Assembly (NCBI GenBank): GCA_947486675.1
Contig: CANKUF010000055.1
Location: forward strand, 1-5,768
Reading direction: 5' to 3'
DNA length: 5,768 nt
Source: Acidimicrobiaceae bacterium
Lineage (GTDB): Bacteria > Actinomycetota > Acidimicrobiia > Acidimicrobiales > Ilumatobacteraceae
A model generated the notes under the pieces. It did not search any database, was not told the origin of the DNA, and saw only the letters and a list, made by a program, of their open reading frames with translations. The position numbers and the translations under genes are program-made. Of this stretch, positions 1-5,761 are shown in pieces (within the stretch, counting starts at the first letter, position 1; each line of letters starts with the position of its first letter).

Positions 1-742
1 ACAAGCAGCAGCTGAGATACAGACCAAATTCTTCAGCGCACAAATCATCAGGTGAATTCAATGAAATCTGATCATTTACACCGATTGACAGAGATACCGT
101 TTCTTCTCCATTCATCCCAACCGGAATGGTTATCACTACTGATTCAGGAGCTTGTGTGATTTCCCTGTTTTGCGAAGAGGCAGAAGCCTGAAATCGAAGT
201 TTGGACCAAAACAGCCGTGACCCATTTGAAACTGGCTCGTCGTACATTCCACTCACCGAGAGCTGTAATTTTCGCCTGTGGCTACCTTCAATCATGGAAA
301 GCAGAGCCATGACCGCAAATGCGGAGGGAATCAAACTTTGATGAGCGTTTCGACTCGCCTGTGTAGATGTTGAAATCTCAAATTGCGACCTATCAACAGC
401 ACTTTCTTGGTTGAGGCTTTTTGATGTTGATTGACTTGTCAAAAGCCATAAAGCCACAACGAATGTTGCAGCGGACTTTGCGAAAAACCTCTCGGACGGC
501 TCAATGCTTCCGTGCTTTTTAAAAGACACTGCTTGATAAACCACACACGATGCACCGTAAATCCAGACTGCCCACAAAAGGACACCGATGCAGGATCTGA
601 CGAGTAACTCCACATCCATGATCTGGCGAAGAGTTGCGAAATGAGAAAACAGTGCTATCGGACTTAGGCCATAAGTACTCAAACCCAGTGGAATTCCGAA
701 CAGAAATGCAGTGCCGACAGTAAGTACGCGTATGAGTTTCAT
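1..742 (-). CDS. Multi-spanning membrane protein of actinobacterial Tad loci (N-terminal part, C-terminus outside window)
   Basis: An ORF of 247 codons runs without a stop from ATG at 742 to the window edge, so the gene is partial. The start overlaps the preceding stop as ATGA (739-742). Hydrophobic segments lie at about residues 4-24, 46-70, 86-103 and 136-151; the last is followed by a basic HRRK stretch at 155-158, suggesting that what follows is cytoplasmic. The pattern of TM1 with GIPLGL, TM2 ending in a short basic loop, TM3, then TM4 plus basic residues and a VTIPVGMNGEETVSL-like stretch (about 203-218) resembles the large proteins that end actinobacterial tad clusters, often annotated as LysM or BTAD-domain proteins. 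Those often carry a LysM between TM3 and TM4; here that loop has only about 33 residues and no LysM. Any C-terminal BTAD domain would be outside the window. That the frame is coding is fairly sure; the family is inferred from layout and context. Function unknown. Confidence 0.75.
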   Translation of the reverse strand, partial: MKLIRVLTVGTAFLFGIPLGLSTYGLSPIALFSHFATLRQIMDVELLVRSCIGVLLWAVWIYGASCVVYQAVSFKKHGSIEPSERFFAKSAATFVVALWLLTSQSTSKSLNQESAVDRSQFEISTSTQASRNAHQSLIPSAFAVMALLSMIEGSHRRKLQLSVSGMYDEPVSNGSRLFWSKLRFQASASSQNREITQAPESVVITIPVGMNGEETVSLSIGVNDQISLNSPDDLCAEEFGLYLSCCL

Positions 743-1137
743 GGGCTGGTAAATGGTTGTGCTGAACGCACTGCTGAAACAGATTTATCTCTGACCCCAA
801 ATAGTCCCAGCAGGGTCATTGGTACCTTGATGTTTGTCGTGACGGTTACTGAGTCTTCATTAGCTGTCGCAGTACCCGTTACCCCTATCGATTCCAAGAA
901 TTGATGAGCAGAAGTAACTGCAGAGTTTCTGTCAATGCTTGGACTTCCGCTCCGCAAGGAAGTGATTTGCTGCGCACCAGCGCGTGCTGCGTTTTCTGCT
1001 GCATCGGTGGCTTCCACTCGGGCGGCAATCATCCTTCCACCATCGAAGGCGAGGCCTGCACACGCTACGAATGTCATGGAAAGCACCATGACAAACCCCG
1101 ATATTGAACCGAGTTCACAACGACTATTGCCGTTCAT
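739..1137 (-). CDS. TadG-like pilus-assembly protein (third pseudopilin-like gene)
   Basis: A protein of 132 residues with a short polar N-terminus, one hydrophobic segment (about residues 14-31) and then FDGGRMIAARVEATDAAENAARAGAQ. The DGG followed by an Ala-rich AARAGAQ helix is the hallmark of the TadE/TadG-like proteins found last in actinobacterial Tad clusters. The possible processing glycine G10 is followed at +5 by F15 rather than Glu, so processing by the prepilin peptidase is doubtful. The start at 1137 is preferred over an in-frame ATG at 1149 because it has GGAG six bases upstream and forms a 4-base ATGA overlap with the previous stop; the longer form would have 136 residues. It also ends in an ATGA overlap with the next gene. 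Expected role: a membrane-anchored minor component of the pilus machinery, exposed outside the membrane. Family assignment is good; the exact role is inferred. Confidence 0.85.
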   Translation of the reverse strand: MNGNSRCELGSISGFVMVLSMTFVACAGLAFDGGRMIAARVEATDAAENAARAGAQQITSLRSGSPSIDRNSAVTSAHQFLESIGVTGTATANEDSVTVTTNIKVPMTLLGLFGVRDKSVSAVRSAQPFTSP

Positions 1138-1532
1138 GGAATTCTCCATTCATCAATGACTTCTGTAGACACAGCATGCACCCGATCGGGGAGTAGCCCA
1201 AGTAGTTCGGTTCCATCGATACGAACATCGCAATCAACTTGAACTCGTACTGCATTTGTCATGCCGGTTACAACAAGACCAACATCAATGGAAACCTTTG
1301 TGCATGAGACTCCAGCAAGTTTCAGGTCGTTTTCCGCAGCCACTATTGCCGCAGAAACCATTTTTGACTTTGCTGCTAACGAACCCACACGGGCGCCTTG
1401 GTCGGCTGCATGTTGAACTTGCATTTTTGCTTCACTCAGACGACCTACATGAACTCCAAAGAGCACCATAAACATCAGCATGGGGGCGAGAATCACCATC
1501 TCGACGGTCAAACTTCCTCGATCGCTCTTCAT
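1134..1532 (-). CDS. tadE: TadE-like minor pilin (second pseudopilin gene)
   Basis: A protein of 132 residues opening MKSDRGSLTVEMVILAP, the classic TadE pattern: short basic leader, glycine G6 as probable cleavage site, Glu at +5 (E11), then a hydrophobic stem to about residue 30. After it comes an amphipathic Ala-rich region (HAADQGARVGSLAA) and a small globular part. C77 and C101 could form a disulfide outside the membrane. In characterised Tad systems TadE is a pseudopilin cut by the prepilin peptidase TadV and needed for fibre formation; this is the only one of the pilin-like proteins here with the canonical +5 Glu. The ATG forms an ATGA overlap with the preceding stop (1529-1532), and AGAAG lies seven bases upstream. 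It overlaps the next gene by four bases (or 16 if that gene starts at 1149). Family assignment is secure; substrate and partners are inferred. Confidence 0.9.
   Translation of the reverse strand: MKSDRGSLTVEMVILAPMLMFMVLFGVHVGRLSEAKMQVQHAADQGARVGSLAAKSKMVSAAIVAAENDLKLAGVSCTKVSIDVGLVVTGMTNAVRVQVDCDVRIDGTELLGLLPDRVHAVSTEVIDEWRIP
1144..1147 (-). promoter_or_regulatory. Ribosome binding site GGAG deciding the TadG-like start
   Basis: On the minus strand GGAG lies six bases (AATTCC) before ATG at 1137, an ideal spacing. The rival ATG at 1149 overlaps this motif and has only a weak AGAAG about 11 bases upstream. The site lies inside the end of the preceding TadE gene, so a terminating ribosome would expose or reuse it. 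Confidence 0.6.
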
Positions 1533-1897
1533 CTATCAACTTCTAAAACAAATCGCTCCAATGGTTCAGAGGCTGAACGGGCAACAGAGGAAGTGAAAAA
1601 CGGTACAACTGAAGGAACATGCAGAATCACTTTGACTTCTATTACCCCATTGTTTATTCGTACATCAGGAGTTTTCGCCTCTGACGCTCTTTGCTCTGCC
1701 GTGGTTTTTATGGCAGCTGCAATTGCAAGAATTTCACTTCCCCCGTGCACCGAGCCTGCGATCGCCCCATCCTGTGCAGCAATCGCAGCTAGTTGAGCGG
1801 TATTGAAAAACATTGATACCTGAACTCCAAGAAGTAGGAACAGCAACAGCACAGGCACTGCTAGCACTGCCTGTGCTGTTGTCTCGCCACGTTCCAT
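1529..1897 (-). CDS. TadE-like minor pilin, Gln-at-+5 variant (first pseudopilin gene)
   Basis: A protein of 122 residues starting MERGETTAQAVLAVP, with a hydrophobic stem (about 10-31), then VQVSMFFNTAQLAAIAAQDGAIAG, an Ala-rich helix typical of the TadE/TadG-like proteins of Actinobacteria. Counting from the likely cleavage glycine G4, the +5 residue is Gln (Q9), not Glu. RGE-TTAQ-V-VP is, from memory, a recurring variant in actinobacterial homologues, so it need not be damage. ATG at 1897 is chosen: GGA lies ten bases upstream, and it stands seven bases after the pilin stop. An upstream TTG at 1912 would add five residues and overlap the pilin gene by eight bases; it has no visible ribosome site. 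Codons 6-18 lie in a long inverted repeat (1844-1881). The gene ends in an ATGA overlap with the next one. Family is good; the start is less sure. Confidence 0.85.
   Translation of the reverse strand: MERGETTAQAVLAVPVLLLFLLLGVQVSMFFNTAQLAAIAAQDGAIAGSVHGGSEILAIAAAIKTTAEQRASEAKTPDVRINNGVIEVKVILHVPSVVPFFTSSVARSASEPLERFVLEVDR
1844..1881. repeat. 38-bp near-perfect inverted repeat inside the start of the first TadE-like gene
   Basis: The arms CAACAGCACAGGCA (1844-1857) and TGCCTGTGCTGTTG (1868-1881) are exact reverse complements over 14 bases. Between them lies the 8-base palindrome TGCTAGCA (1859-1866), flanked by one unpaired C on each side, so the whole 38 bases is a palindrome with one mismatched pair. 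In the minus-strand mRNA it would form a 14-bp stem beginning at +17 from the preferred ATG and 23 bases after the pilin stop codon. No run of U follows it, so it is not a typical intrinsic terminator. It codes for the start of the hydrophobic stem (TTAQAVLAVPVLL). The repeat is seen directly; a role in mRNA stability or translation is inference. Confidence 0.85.
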
Positions 1898-1904
1898 CTT
1901 GGAG

Positions 1905-2099
1905 TTATCCAAGATCTAAAGAGTTTGCTTTATCGCGCACTCGTGAAGTGATTGTCGCCCCAACGGTGATTGCTAAGGCGATTAACGCAGCGGCCATGAC
2001 AACGGTCGTTGCACTCACTTCGCCAGACTCTATGTCTCGCTCTCGCGAAGCAAGAAACCTGGTCCACAAATATTGGAATTGCATTTTCTGAATTGACAT
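1905..2099 (-). CDS. Flp-like pilin candidate, 64 residues, atypical processing site
   Basis: A small protein with a polar, basic leader of about 26 residues, then SGEVSATTVVM, one hydrophobic helix (about residues 31-50) and a short charged tail (RVRDKANSLDLG). Its size, single helix and place between tadC and the TadE-like genes are those of a Flp pilin, the main subunit of the fibre. The likely cleavage is after G26, but the usual Glu-Tyr at +5/+6 is absent: T31 and T32 stand there. It also does not look like the AEYA-type pilin (DUF4244) of many Actinobacteria. The ATG at 2099 is supported by AAGGAG six bases upstream, the best ribosome site in the window, fitting an abundant product. It follows the only sizeable gap in the cluster. 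It is a pilin by context and shape more than by motif; another small membrane subunit is possible. Confidence 0.75.
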   Translation of the reverse strand: MSIQKMQFQYLWTRFLASRERDIESGEVSATTVVMAAALIALAITVGATITSRVRDKANSLDLG

Positions 2100-2105
2100 T
2101 GTTTT

Positions 2106-2111
2106 CTCCTT
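2106..2111 (-). promoter_or_regulatory. Strong ribosome binding site AAGGAG before the pilin gene
   Basis: AAGGAG stands on the minus strand six bases (AAAACA) before ATG at 2099. It lies in the 52-base gap 2100-2151, whose A+T-rich minus-strand sequence near the site (AATTATTTAAGG) is likely unstructured and accessible. The other genes here rely on weak sites and stop/start overlaps. I see no convincing promoter or terminator in the gap. Confidence 0.85.
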
Positions 2112-2151
2112 AAATAATTGGGTTTGTTTCGATCAAATCAAATGTGATGCG

Positions 2152-2970
2152 TTAAAGACCTCCGATCACCTGAGATACTGCGGGATATCCGATTAACACA
2201 ATGAACGAGATGAAGAGCAGGACCATTGGAAGCCCCATACGCTCCGTTGCAGAATTTGCCGATGATTCAACTTCACTCATTTGCCGATAGCGCAAAGATT
2301 CCGCACGTGCCGCCAGTGAAGTTCTAATGCGCGCACCATGTTCTCCGGCAAGTTGTATTGATCCAGCGATTTCTTTGATTTGAGGTAACGAATACATTTC
2401 CCCTAACCGAGATAGTTCGTTCCATGGAGAGGTTCTTGCGCTTTTAGCAACGGTAAGAGCGCGACGGATTTGTTCGAACGACCAGCCGTCTCCTGACTCT
2501 GCCGCCGCGATGAGCGCAGTTTCCGTGCCTGCGCCGCCTGCGAGCAAGATATTGGTGAGATCAAGAAAACTAGAAAAAGAGTGCAGGAATGAGCGGCGTC
2601 TTGCCTTGGACATCTGTCGGATCTTGTGTTCTGGGTATAAGAAACCAAAAGCTGCAACAACAATTGGAGTGATCAACTTCATTCCACCTGAAACTGCAAC
2701 CCCTGCAGATTGCATCAGAACCAAACAAGACGCTGACACGCCAAATCCAATAACCGCTCCAGCCAGCTTGCTTGCAACTAATGACGTTGTATCAATGTCA
2801 CAGATAACAAGGTCAGAGTTCAATCGAGCACCTGTATTGAGTCGAATGGCATCCATGCATCTACGAACTATGGACTTGATGGCAGCTTGAATTTGGGTTG
2901 AAAGCGAAGGAACGACACAGAGGGCAACCCCCATCGCAACAACGACTCCAAAGATGACCGATCTAATCAC
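2152..2970 (-). CDS. tadC: TadC, inner-membrane platform protein of the Tad pilus
   Basis: A protein of 272 residues with hydrophobic segments at about 4-21, 64-85, 98-112 and 245-267. Between the third and last lies a cytoplasmic T2SSF (GspF-like) domain, about 129-245: FLDLTNILLAGGAGTETAL, then WNELSRLGEMYSLPQIKEIAGSI and the helix GARIRTSLAARAESLRYRQM, the typical TadC signature. It pairs with TadB to form the inner-membrane platform on which CpaF acts. The start is GTG at 2970, overlapping the tadB stop as GTGA; no clear ribosome site precedes it, so translation is probably coupled to tadB. The C-terminus YPAVSQVIGGL is a usual TadC ending. Length is normal for actinobacterial members and nothing is broken. 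Its stop is followed by the 52-base gap before the pilin gene. Confidence 0.93.
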   Translation of the reverse strand: MIRSVIFGVVVAMGVALCVVPSLSTQIQAAIKSIVRRCMDAIRLNTGARLNSDLVICDIDTTSLVASKLAGAVIGFGVSASCLVLMQSAGVAVSGGMKLITPIVVAAFGFLYPEHKIRQMSKARRRSFLHSFSSFLDLTNILLAGGAGTETALIAAAESGDGWSFEQIRRALTVAKSARTSPWNELSRLGEMYSLPQIKEIAGSIQLAGEHGARIRTSLAARAESLRYRQMSEVESSANSATERMGLPMVLLFISFIVLIGYPAVSQVIGGL

Positions 2971-3803
2971 TTGCTTAAGACCGTGCGTCGGCGAACAAAT
3001 CGCTCAGGCTCGACTATCTTGGCCATGCTTTGCATGAGCGAAAGCGAGGATGCAAAGACTGCAAGGATTACTGAAAGCACAACCTGGCCCTGGATTGATG
3101 CATACGGTTGCAGATACGTTCTGTTAAATGTGAACAAACCCGCGATGAATACCGCAATTACTGTTGCAATGATCTTTACCGCACTTCTGGTTCTTGCTCT
3201 CCCCACCCAGACTCGGCTGCGCATTTTGCTCTCATCTCGTGCACATTGGGCAATCTGCGTAAGAAGCATTCCAAGGTCACGAGCTTGATGTTGGGAGGCG
3301 GTGACAAGTGCTGCAACCACGAAGTCGCTGGTCGAGTTATTCACGTCATCTCCGAATCGACGAAGTCCGTCCTCTATTGGCCCATAACCAATGAATGATG
3401 CAAGTTTCTTTACATGGGTCTGCAGTACCAGCGGTGCATGGATTGACGTTGCAACAATTGCTTGTTCGAGTCCGTGTGCCCCGGCCAGCGTGTCCCGCAA
3501 TTGCTCGGTCCATGTAGCAATGCCATCTACAAGTTCTTGCTCGTTTCGAGTCTGAATATATGGCCTGCCAATACCTGGTATTGCCGAAACAAGTAGTGCG
3601 ACCGAAATCGAAACCACAATCCAACCGGTAATCATGAGGGTGACACCAAAGGCAAATGGGATGGCAACTTGCACCAACCGAAATTGATACGCCCTAACGG
3701 CTACGAGTATCGGCCAAGTTGACCGAGTTCCATGCATGGAGAGGAGCAGAAAAACCCCTAACCCAAACATTGCTCCACTGATGAGAACGAGTAACCCTGT
3801 CAT
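2967..3803 (-). CDS. tadB: TadB, inner-membrane platform protein of the Tad pilus
   Basis: A protein of 278 residues with hydrophobic segments at about 4-23, 45-77 (probably two spans), 209-227 and 238-258. The T2SSF domain occupies about 86-205: NEQELVDGIATWTEQLRDTLAGAHGLEQAI is the characteristic opening (E90, W98, the LAGAHGLEQAI turn), and the second half has DFVVAALVTASQHQARDLGMLL. The gene follows cpaF and precedes tadC, the standard order. It forms the inner-membrane assembly platform with TadC and receives mechanical work from CpaF. The ATG at 3803 overlaps the cpaF stop as ATGA; a loose GAAGAG lies about nine bases upstream. The end overlaps tadC by four bases. Length and layout are normal. 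Confidence 0.93.
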   Translation of the reverse strand: MTGLLVLISGAMFGLGVFLLLSMHGTRSTWPILVAVRAYQFRLVQVAIPFAFGVTLMITGWIVVSISVALLVSAIPGIGRPYIQTRNEQELVDGIATWTEQLRDTLAGAHGLEQAIVATSIHAPLVLQTHVKKLASFIGYGPIEDGLRRFGDDVNNSTSDFVVAALVTASQHQARDLGMLLTQIAQCARDESKMRSRVWVGRARTRSAVKIIATVIAVFIAGLFTFNRTYLQPYASIQGQVVLSVILAVFASSLSLMQSMAKIVEPERFVRRRTVLSK

Positions 3804-5113
3804 CGCAGCATCTCTTCACGAAAACCGCATTCCTCGAATAATTCTCGTGTCTCTTCGCGCAACGGATACCCAATTCCAACTGTCCCATTGAGGTTTCTCA
3901 CAACTTCGTTCGACATGATGGTCAAGCCATCTGAATCAACTACCTCTCGTATCGAACTCACTCTTCGTTGACCGCGCACAACTTCAATGTGAACAACAAA
4001 GTGAACTGAACTCGCTATGAGCAAATTGGTGGTCTCGATTGGTAGTGAAGTTGACGACATAGACATGTACGCAGCAAGTTTTGGGAATACTGACCGCGTG
4101 CTATCTGCATGCAATGTGCACATCGAGCCGTTGTTCCCTTGGCTCATCGCCATCAACATTGGAAATGCTTCGGCGCCACGAACTTCTCCAACAATTACTC
4201 TGTCGGGGTCCATACGTAGGGCCATCTTCGTGAGATCAGCGAGCGTTATTTCTCCCTGTCCTTCGATATTTGCCGGGCGTGACTGAAGCGAATCATGATC
4301 GGGGTGCAGATGCTCGAACCTTTCAAGTCCAAGTTCATATGCATCTTCAATTGTCACAATGCGTTCTTCGGGTGGTACTTCGTTAATCAATGCGCGCATC
4401 AATGTGGTTTTTCCAGATCCAGTTCCCCCAGCGATAATCACATTGCGACGTGAACGAACCATGGCTCTGAACATCTCAGCAATTCCATGCGACATCATTC
4501 CGCGTGCCTCTAAGTCTTCAAGTGATGAGATTTCAAATTGATGTTTGCGAATGACAAGGCTTGGTCGCGACGAAATCTCCATTGTTGCGAATAGGCGCGA
4601 TCCATCTGCAAGTTGCAAATTCAGTTCTGGGGATCCTGCATCGAATCGACGCTCACTACGCCCCATCCGCACGGCGGTGCGCCTAATCAGATCTACGAGT
4701 TCGTCGTCATGATCAACAATTGAAGAACGACACTCTCGTACCCCACTCCGCAGCTTTACCCATATCGGAGAATTCCCTCGTACATGGATGTCGCTCACTT
4801 CGGGGTCATCGAGCGTCTGTTGAAGTAACCCCATACCAAGGACTTGGTCAATTGCTCTACCAATCAGTAACTGCTCTTCGCTATCAGTTAAGGCAGGTAG
4901 GCCTTCCTGCCTGCGAGATGCTGACAAACGGGCACACTCCATTGCTGAAACCTGGCGTGCAAAATCCAATTCAGAGTTGCTGCTGAGATACGTATCTCCC
5001 CTGTTTTGTCGATCTAAACGTTCATCAGCAAGTGCTTCCCCAATGCGAGTAGCCAATGCATCACGTATCCGCCTATTTGCAAGATCAGATGCGGAGTGCG
5101 TGTTTGCGTTCAC
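3800..5113 (-). CDS. cpaF: CpaF/TadA secretion ATPase of the Tad pilus
   Basis: A protein of 437 residues of the type II/IV secretion ATPase family (VirB11/GspE-like). Residues 1-75 are a variable helical part. About 76-200 form the CpaF N-terminal domain, with the SDIHVRGNSPIWVKLRSG motif at 107-124. The ATPase core follows: Walker A AGGTGSGKTT (228-237, K235), Asp box IVTIEDAYEL (252-261, E256 and D257), Walker B region RVIVGEVRG (305-313, E310) and His box TLHADS (333-338, H335). All catalytic residues are present, so it should be active as a cytoplasmic hexamer powering TadB/TadC. AMSQGNNGS and the LPIE-TNLLIASS stretch are of actinobacterial type. The start is GTG at 5113, 12 bases after the SAF gene stop, with GGA seven bases upstream. 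The end overlaps tadB as ATGA. Confidence 0.97.
   Translation of the reverse strand: MNANTHSASDLANRRIRDALATRIGEALADERLDRQNRGDTYLSSNSELDFARQVSAMECARLSASRRQEGLPALTDSEEQLLIGRAIDQVLGMGLLQQTLDDPEVSDIHVRGNSPIWVKLRSGVRECRSSIVDHDDELVDLIRRTAVRMGRSERRFDAGSPELNLQLADGSRLFATMEISSRPSLVIRKHQFEISSLEDLEARGMMSHGIAEMFRAMVRSRRNVIIAGGTGSGKTTLMRALINEVPPEERIVTIEDAYELGLERFEHLHPDHDSLQSRPANIEGQGEITLADLTKMALRMDPDRVIVGEVRGAEAFPMLMAMSQGNNGSMCTLHADSTRSVFPKLAAYMSMSSTSLPIETTNLLIASSVHFVVHIEVVRGQRRVSSIREVVDSDGLTIMSNEVVRNLNGTVGIGYPLREETRELFEECGFREEMLR
4891..4912. repeat. 22-bp imperfect palindrome within cpaF
   Basis: AGGCAGG (4891-4897) and CCTGCCT (4906-4912) are reverse complements around the 6-base palindrome AGGCCT (4899-4904), with one T/T mismatch on each side. 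It codes for part of RQEGLPAL in the linker before the CpaF N-terminal domain. The repeat is seen directly; it may well be chance in coding sequence. Confidence 0.5.
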
Positions 5114-5125
5114 AGCGATATCCGA

Positions 5126-5761
5126 CTATTCGCTCACCAGAGAAATTCGCACATTACCTGCGCCCGCAATTGCAAGCGACAATCGAAGCGGTCCACGGAA
5201 AGTGACAATTACCGCACTGTTCAGATCGTCGGATTGTTCAATTGCCCAAACTGTGACTACTTCATCAAATAGTAAAGGAGGTGCAGCATTGGTGATTGTC
5301 GCGTCTGGAGTGAGTACAAGCCGCACTTTGTCGTTTACTGCGAGATTCGCCGGAATGTTCCCAACTGGTACCGCAGCAGAAGTCAAAGCCTCATTGAGTC
5401 CGAGTGGCGATGCAGTGCTCATCATGCTTTCTGAAAGTGGGGTGCCAGCCATAACTGAAACAGTAAGAATTTTTCCGAGCAACAATCCGGCGCTGTTTGC
5501 ATCAACAAAGAATTGTGCAGACTCAGGTGAAATTCGAATTGCCTGTAGATCACTTGCTTCAATCACTCGCCCGCGGTCCAAATTGCGAGCCACTCCAACA
5601 ACCGAAACAGTGGCTGATGCCGAGCGATACACAGTCATGGATCCGATGACCCCAAGAGCAATTAGCGCAATGCCAACCGCCATATCTGGTACACGCTTCT
5701 TCTTCCGTTCACCTTGATCGAGATCACGAGATATCTCAACATTGTCCGAACTGTTGAGCAC
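5126..5761 (-). CDS. SAF-domain membrane protein, CpaB/RcpC-like pilus component (start uncertain)
   Basis: A protein of about 211 residues: a polar N-terminus with a basic patch GERKKKR (17-23), one membrane span (about 27-46), then a SAF/CpaB domain (about 52-115: VVGVARNLDRGRVIEASDLQAIRI, later LGKILTVSVMAGTPLS), then VPVGNIPANLAVNDKVRLVLTPD (131-153) as in CpaB/RcpC. The basic patch before the span puts the SAF part outside the membrane. SAF domains occur in periplasmic chaperones such as FlgA and in pilus proteins CpaB/RcpC, which are thought to bind cell wall or to help the fibre out; in a one-membrane actinobacterium a wall-facing role is likely. The earliest visible start is GTG at 5761, but AAGG abuts it with no spacing and the frame stays open to the window edge, so the true start may lie outside. 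The stop TAG is 12 bases before cpaF. Confidence 0.85.
   Translation of the reverse strand: MLNSSDNVEISRDLDQGERKKKRVPDMAVGIALIALGVIGSMTVYRSASATVSVVGVARNLDRGRVIEASDLQAIRISPESAQFFVDANSAGLLLGKILTVSVMAGTPLSESMMSTASPLGLNEALTSAAVPVGNIPANLAVNDKVRLVLTPDATITNAAPPLLFDEVVTVWAIEQSDDLNSAVIVTFRGPLRLSLAIAGAGNVRISLVSE

Noticed and set aside
519..800. Minus-strand 93-codon open frame crossing the end of the TadG-like gene
   Set aside because: It is a different frame from the long open frame starting at 742, which has membrane spans, family-like layout and an ATGA overlap. The 93-residue translation is Cys/His-rich with no recognisable fold.
1564..1578. Small hairpin GTTCAG-AGG-CTGAAC near the end of the first TadE-like gene
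   Set aside because: Six-base stems are common by chance, and there is no U-run or gene boundary at it.
1398..1796. Plus-strand 132-codon open frame opposite the two TadE-like genes
   Set aside because: It spans the junction of two real minus-strand genes in antisense and has no ribosome site or domain that I can see.
1844..1881. Reading the inverted repeat as an intrinsic terminator
   Set aside because: No U-run follows the stem in the transcript (CTGTTCCTAC follows), and termination there would cut off three clearly coupled genes.
2112..2151. Possible promoter in the gap before the pilin gene (TTGATT and TTATTT, 18 bases apart, on the minus strand)
   Set aside because: Both hexamers are weak matches, and a start site at the right distance would fall on the ribosome site itself. 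A+T-rich gaps give such matches by chance.
2510..2890. Plus-strand 126-codon open frame opposite tadC
   Set aside because: It is antisense to conserved T2SSF coding sequence, and its translation shows no domain.
3729..3740. 12-base palindrome TCCATGCATGGA in tadB
   Set aside because: About one perfect 12-base palindrome is expected by chance in a window this long, and it encodes ordinary residues.
4977..5717. Plus-strand 246-codon open frame opposite the SAF gene
   Set aside because: It is antisense to a clear SAF-domain protein, low in complexity (Ser/Ala/Arg/Thr-rich), with no family resemblance.
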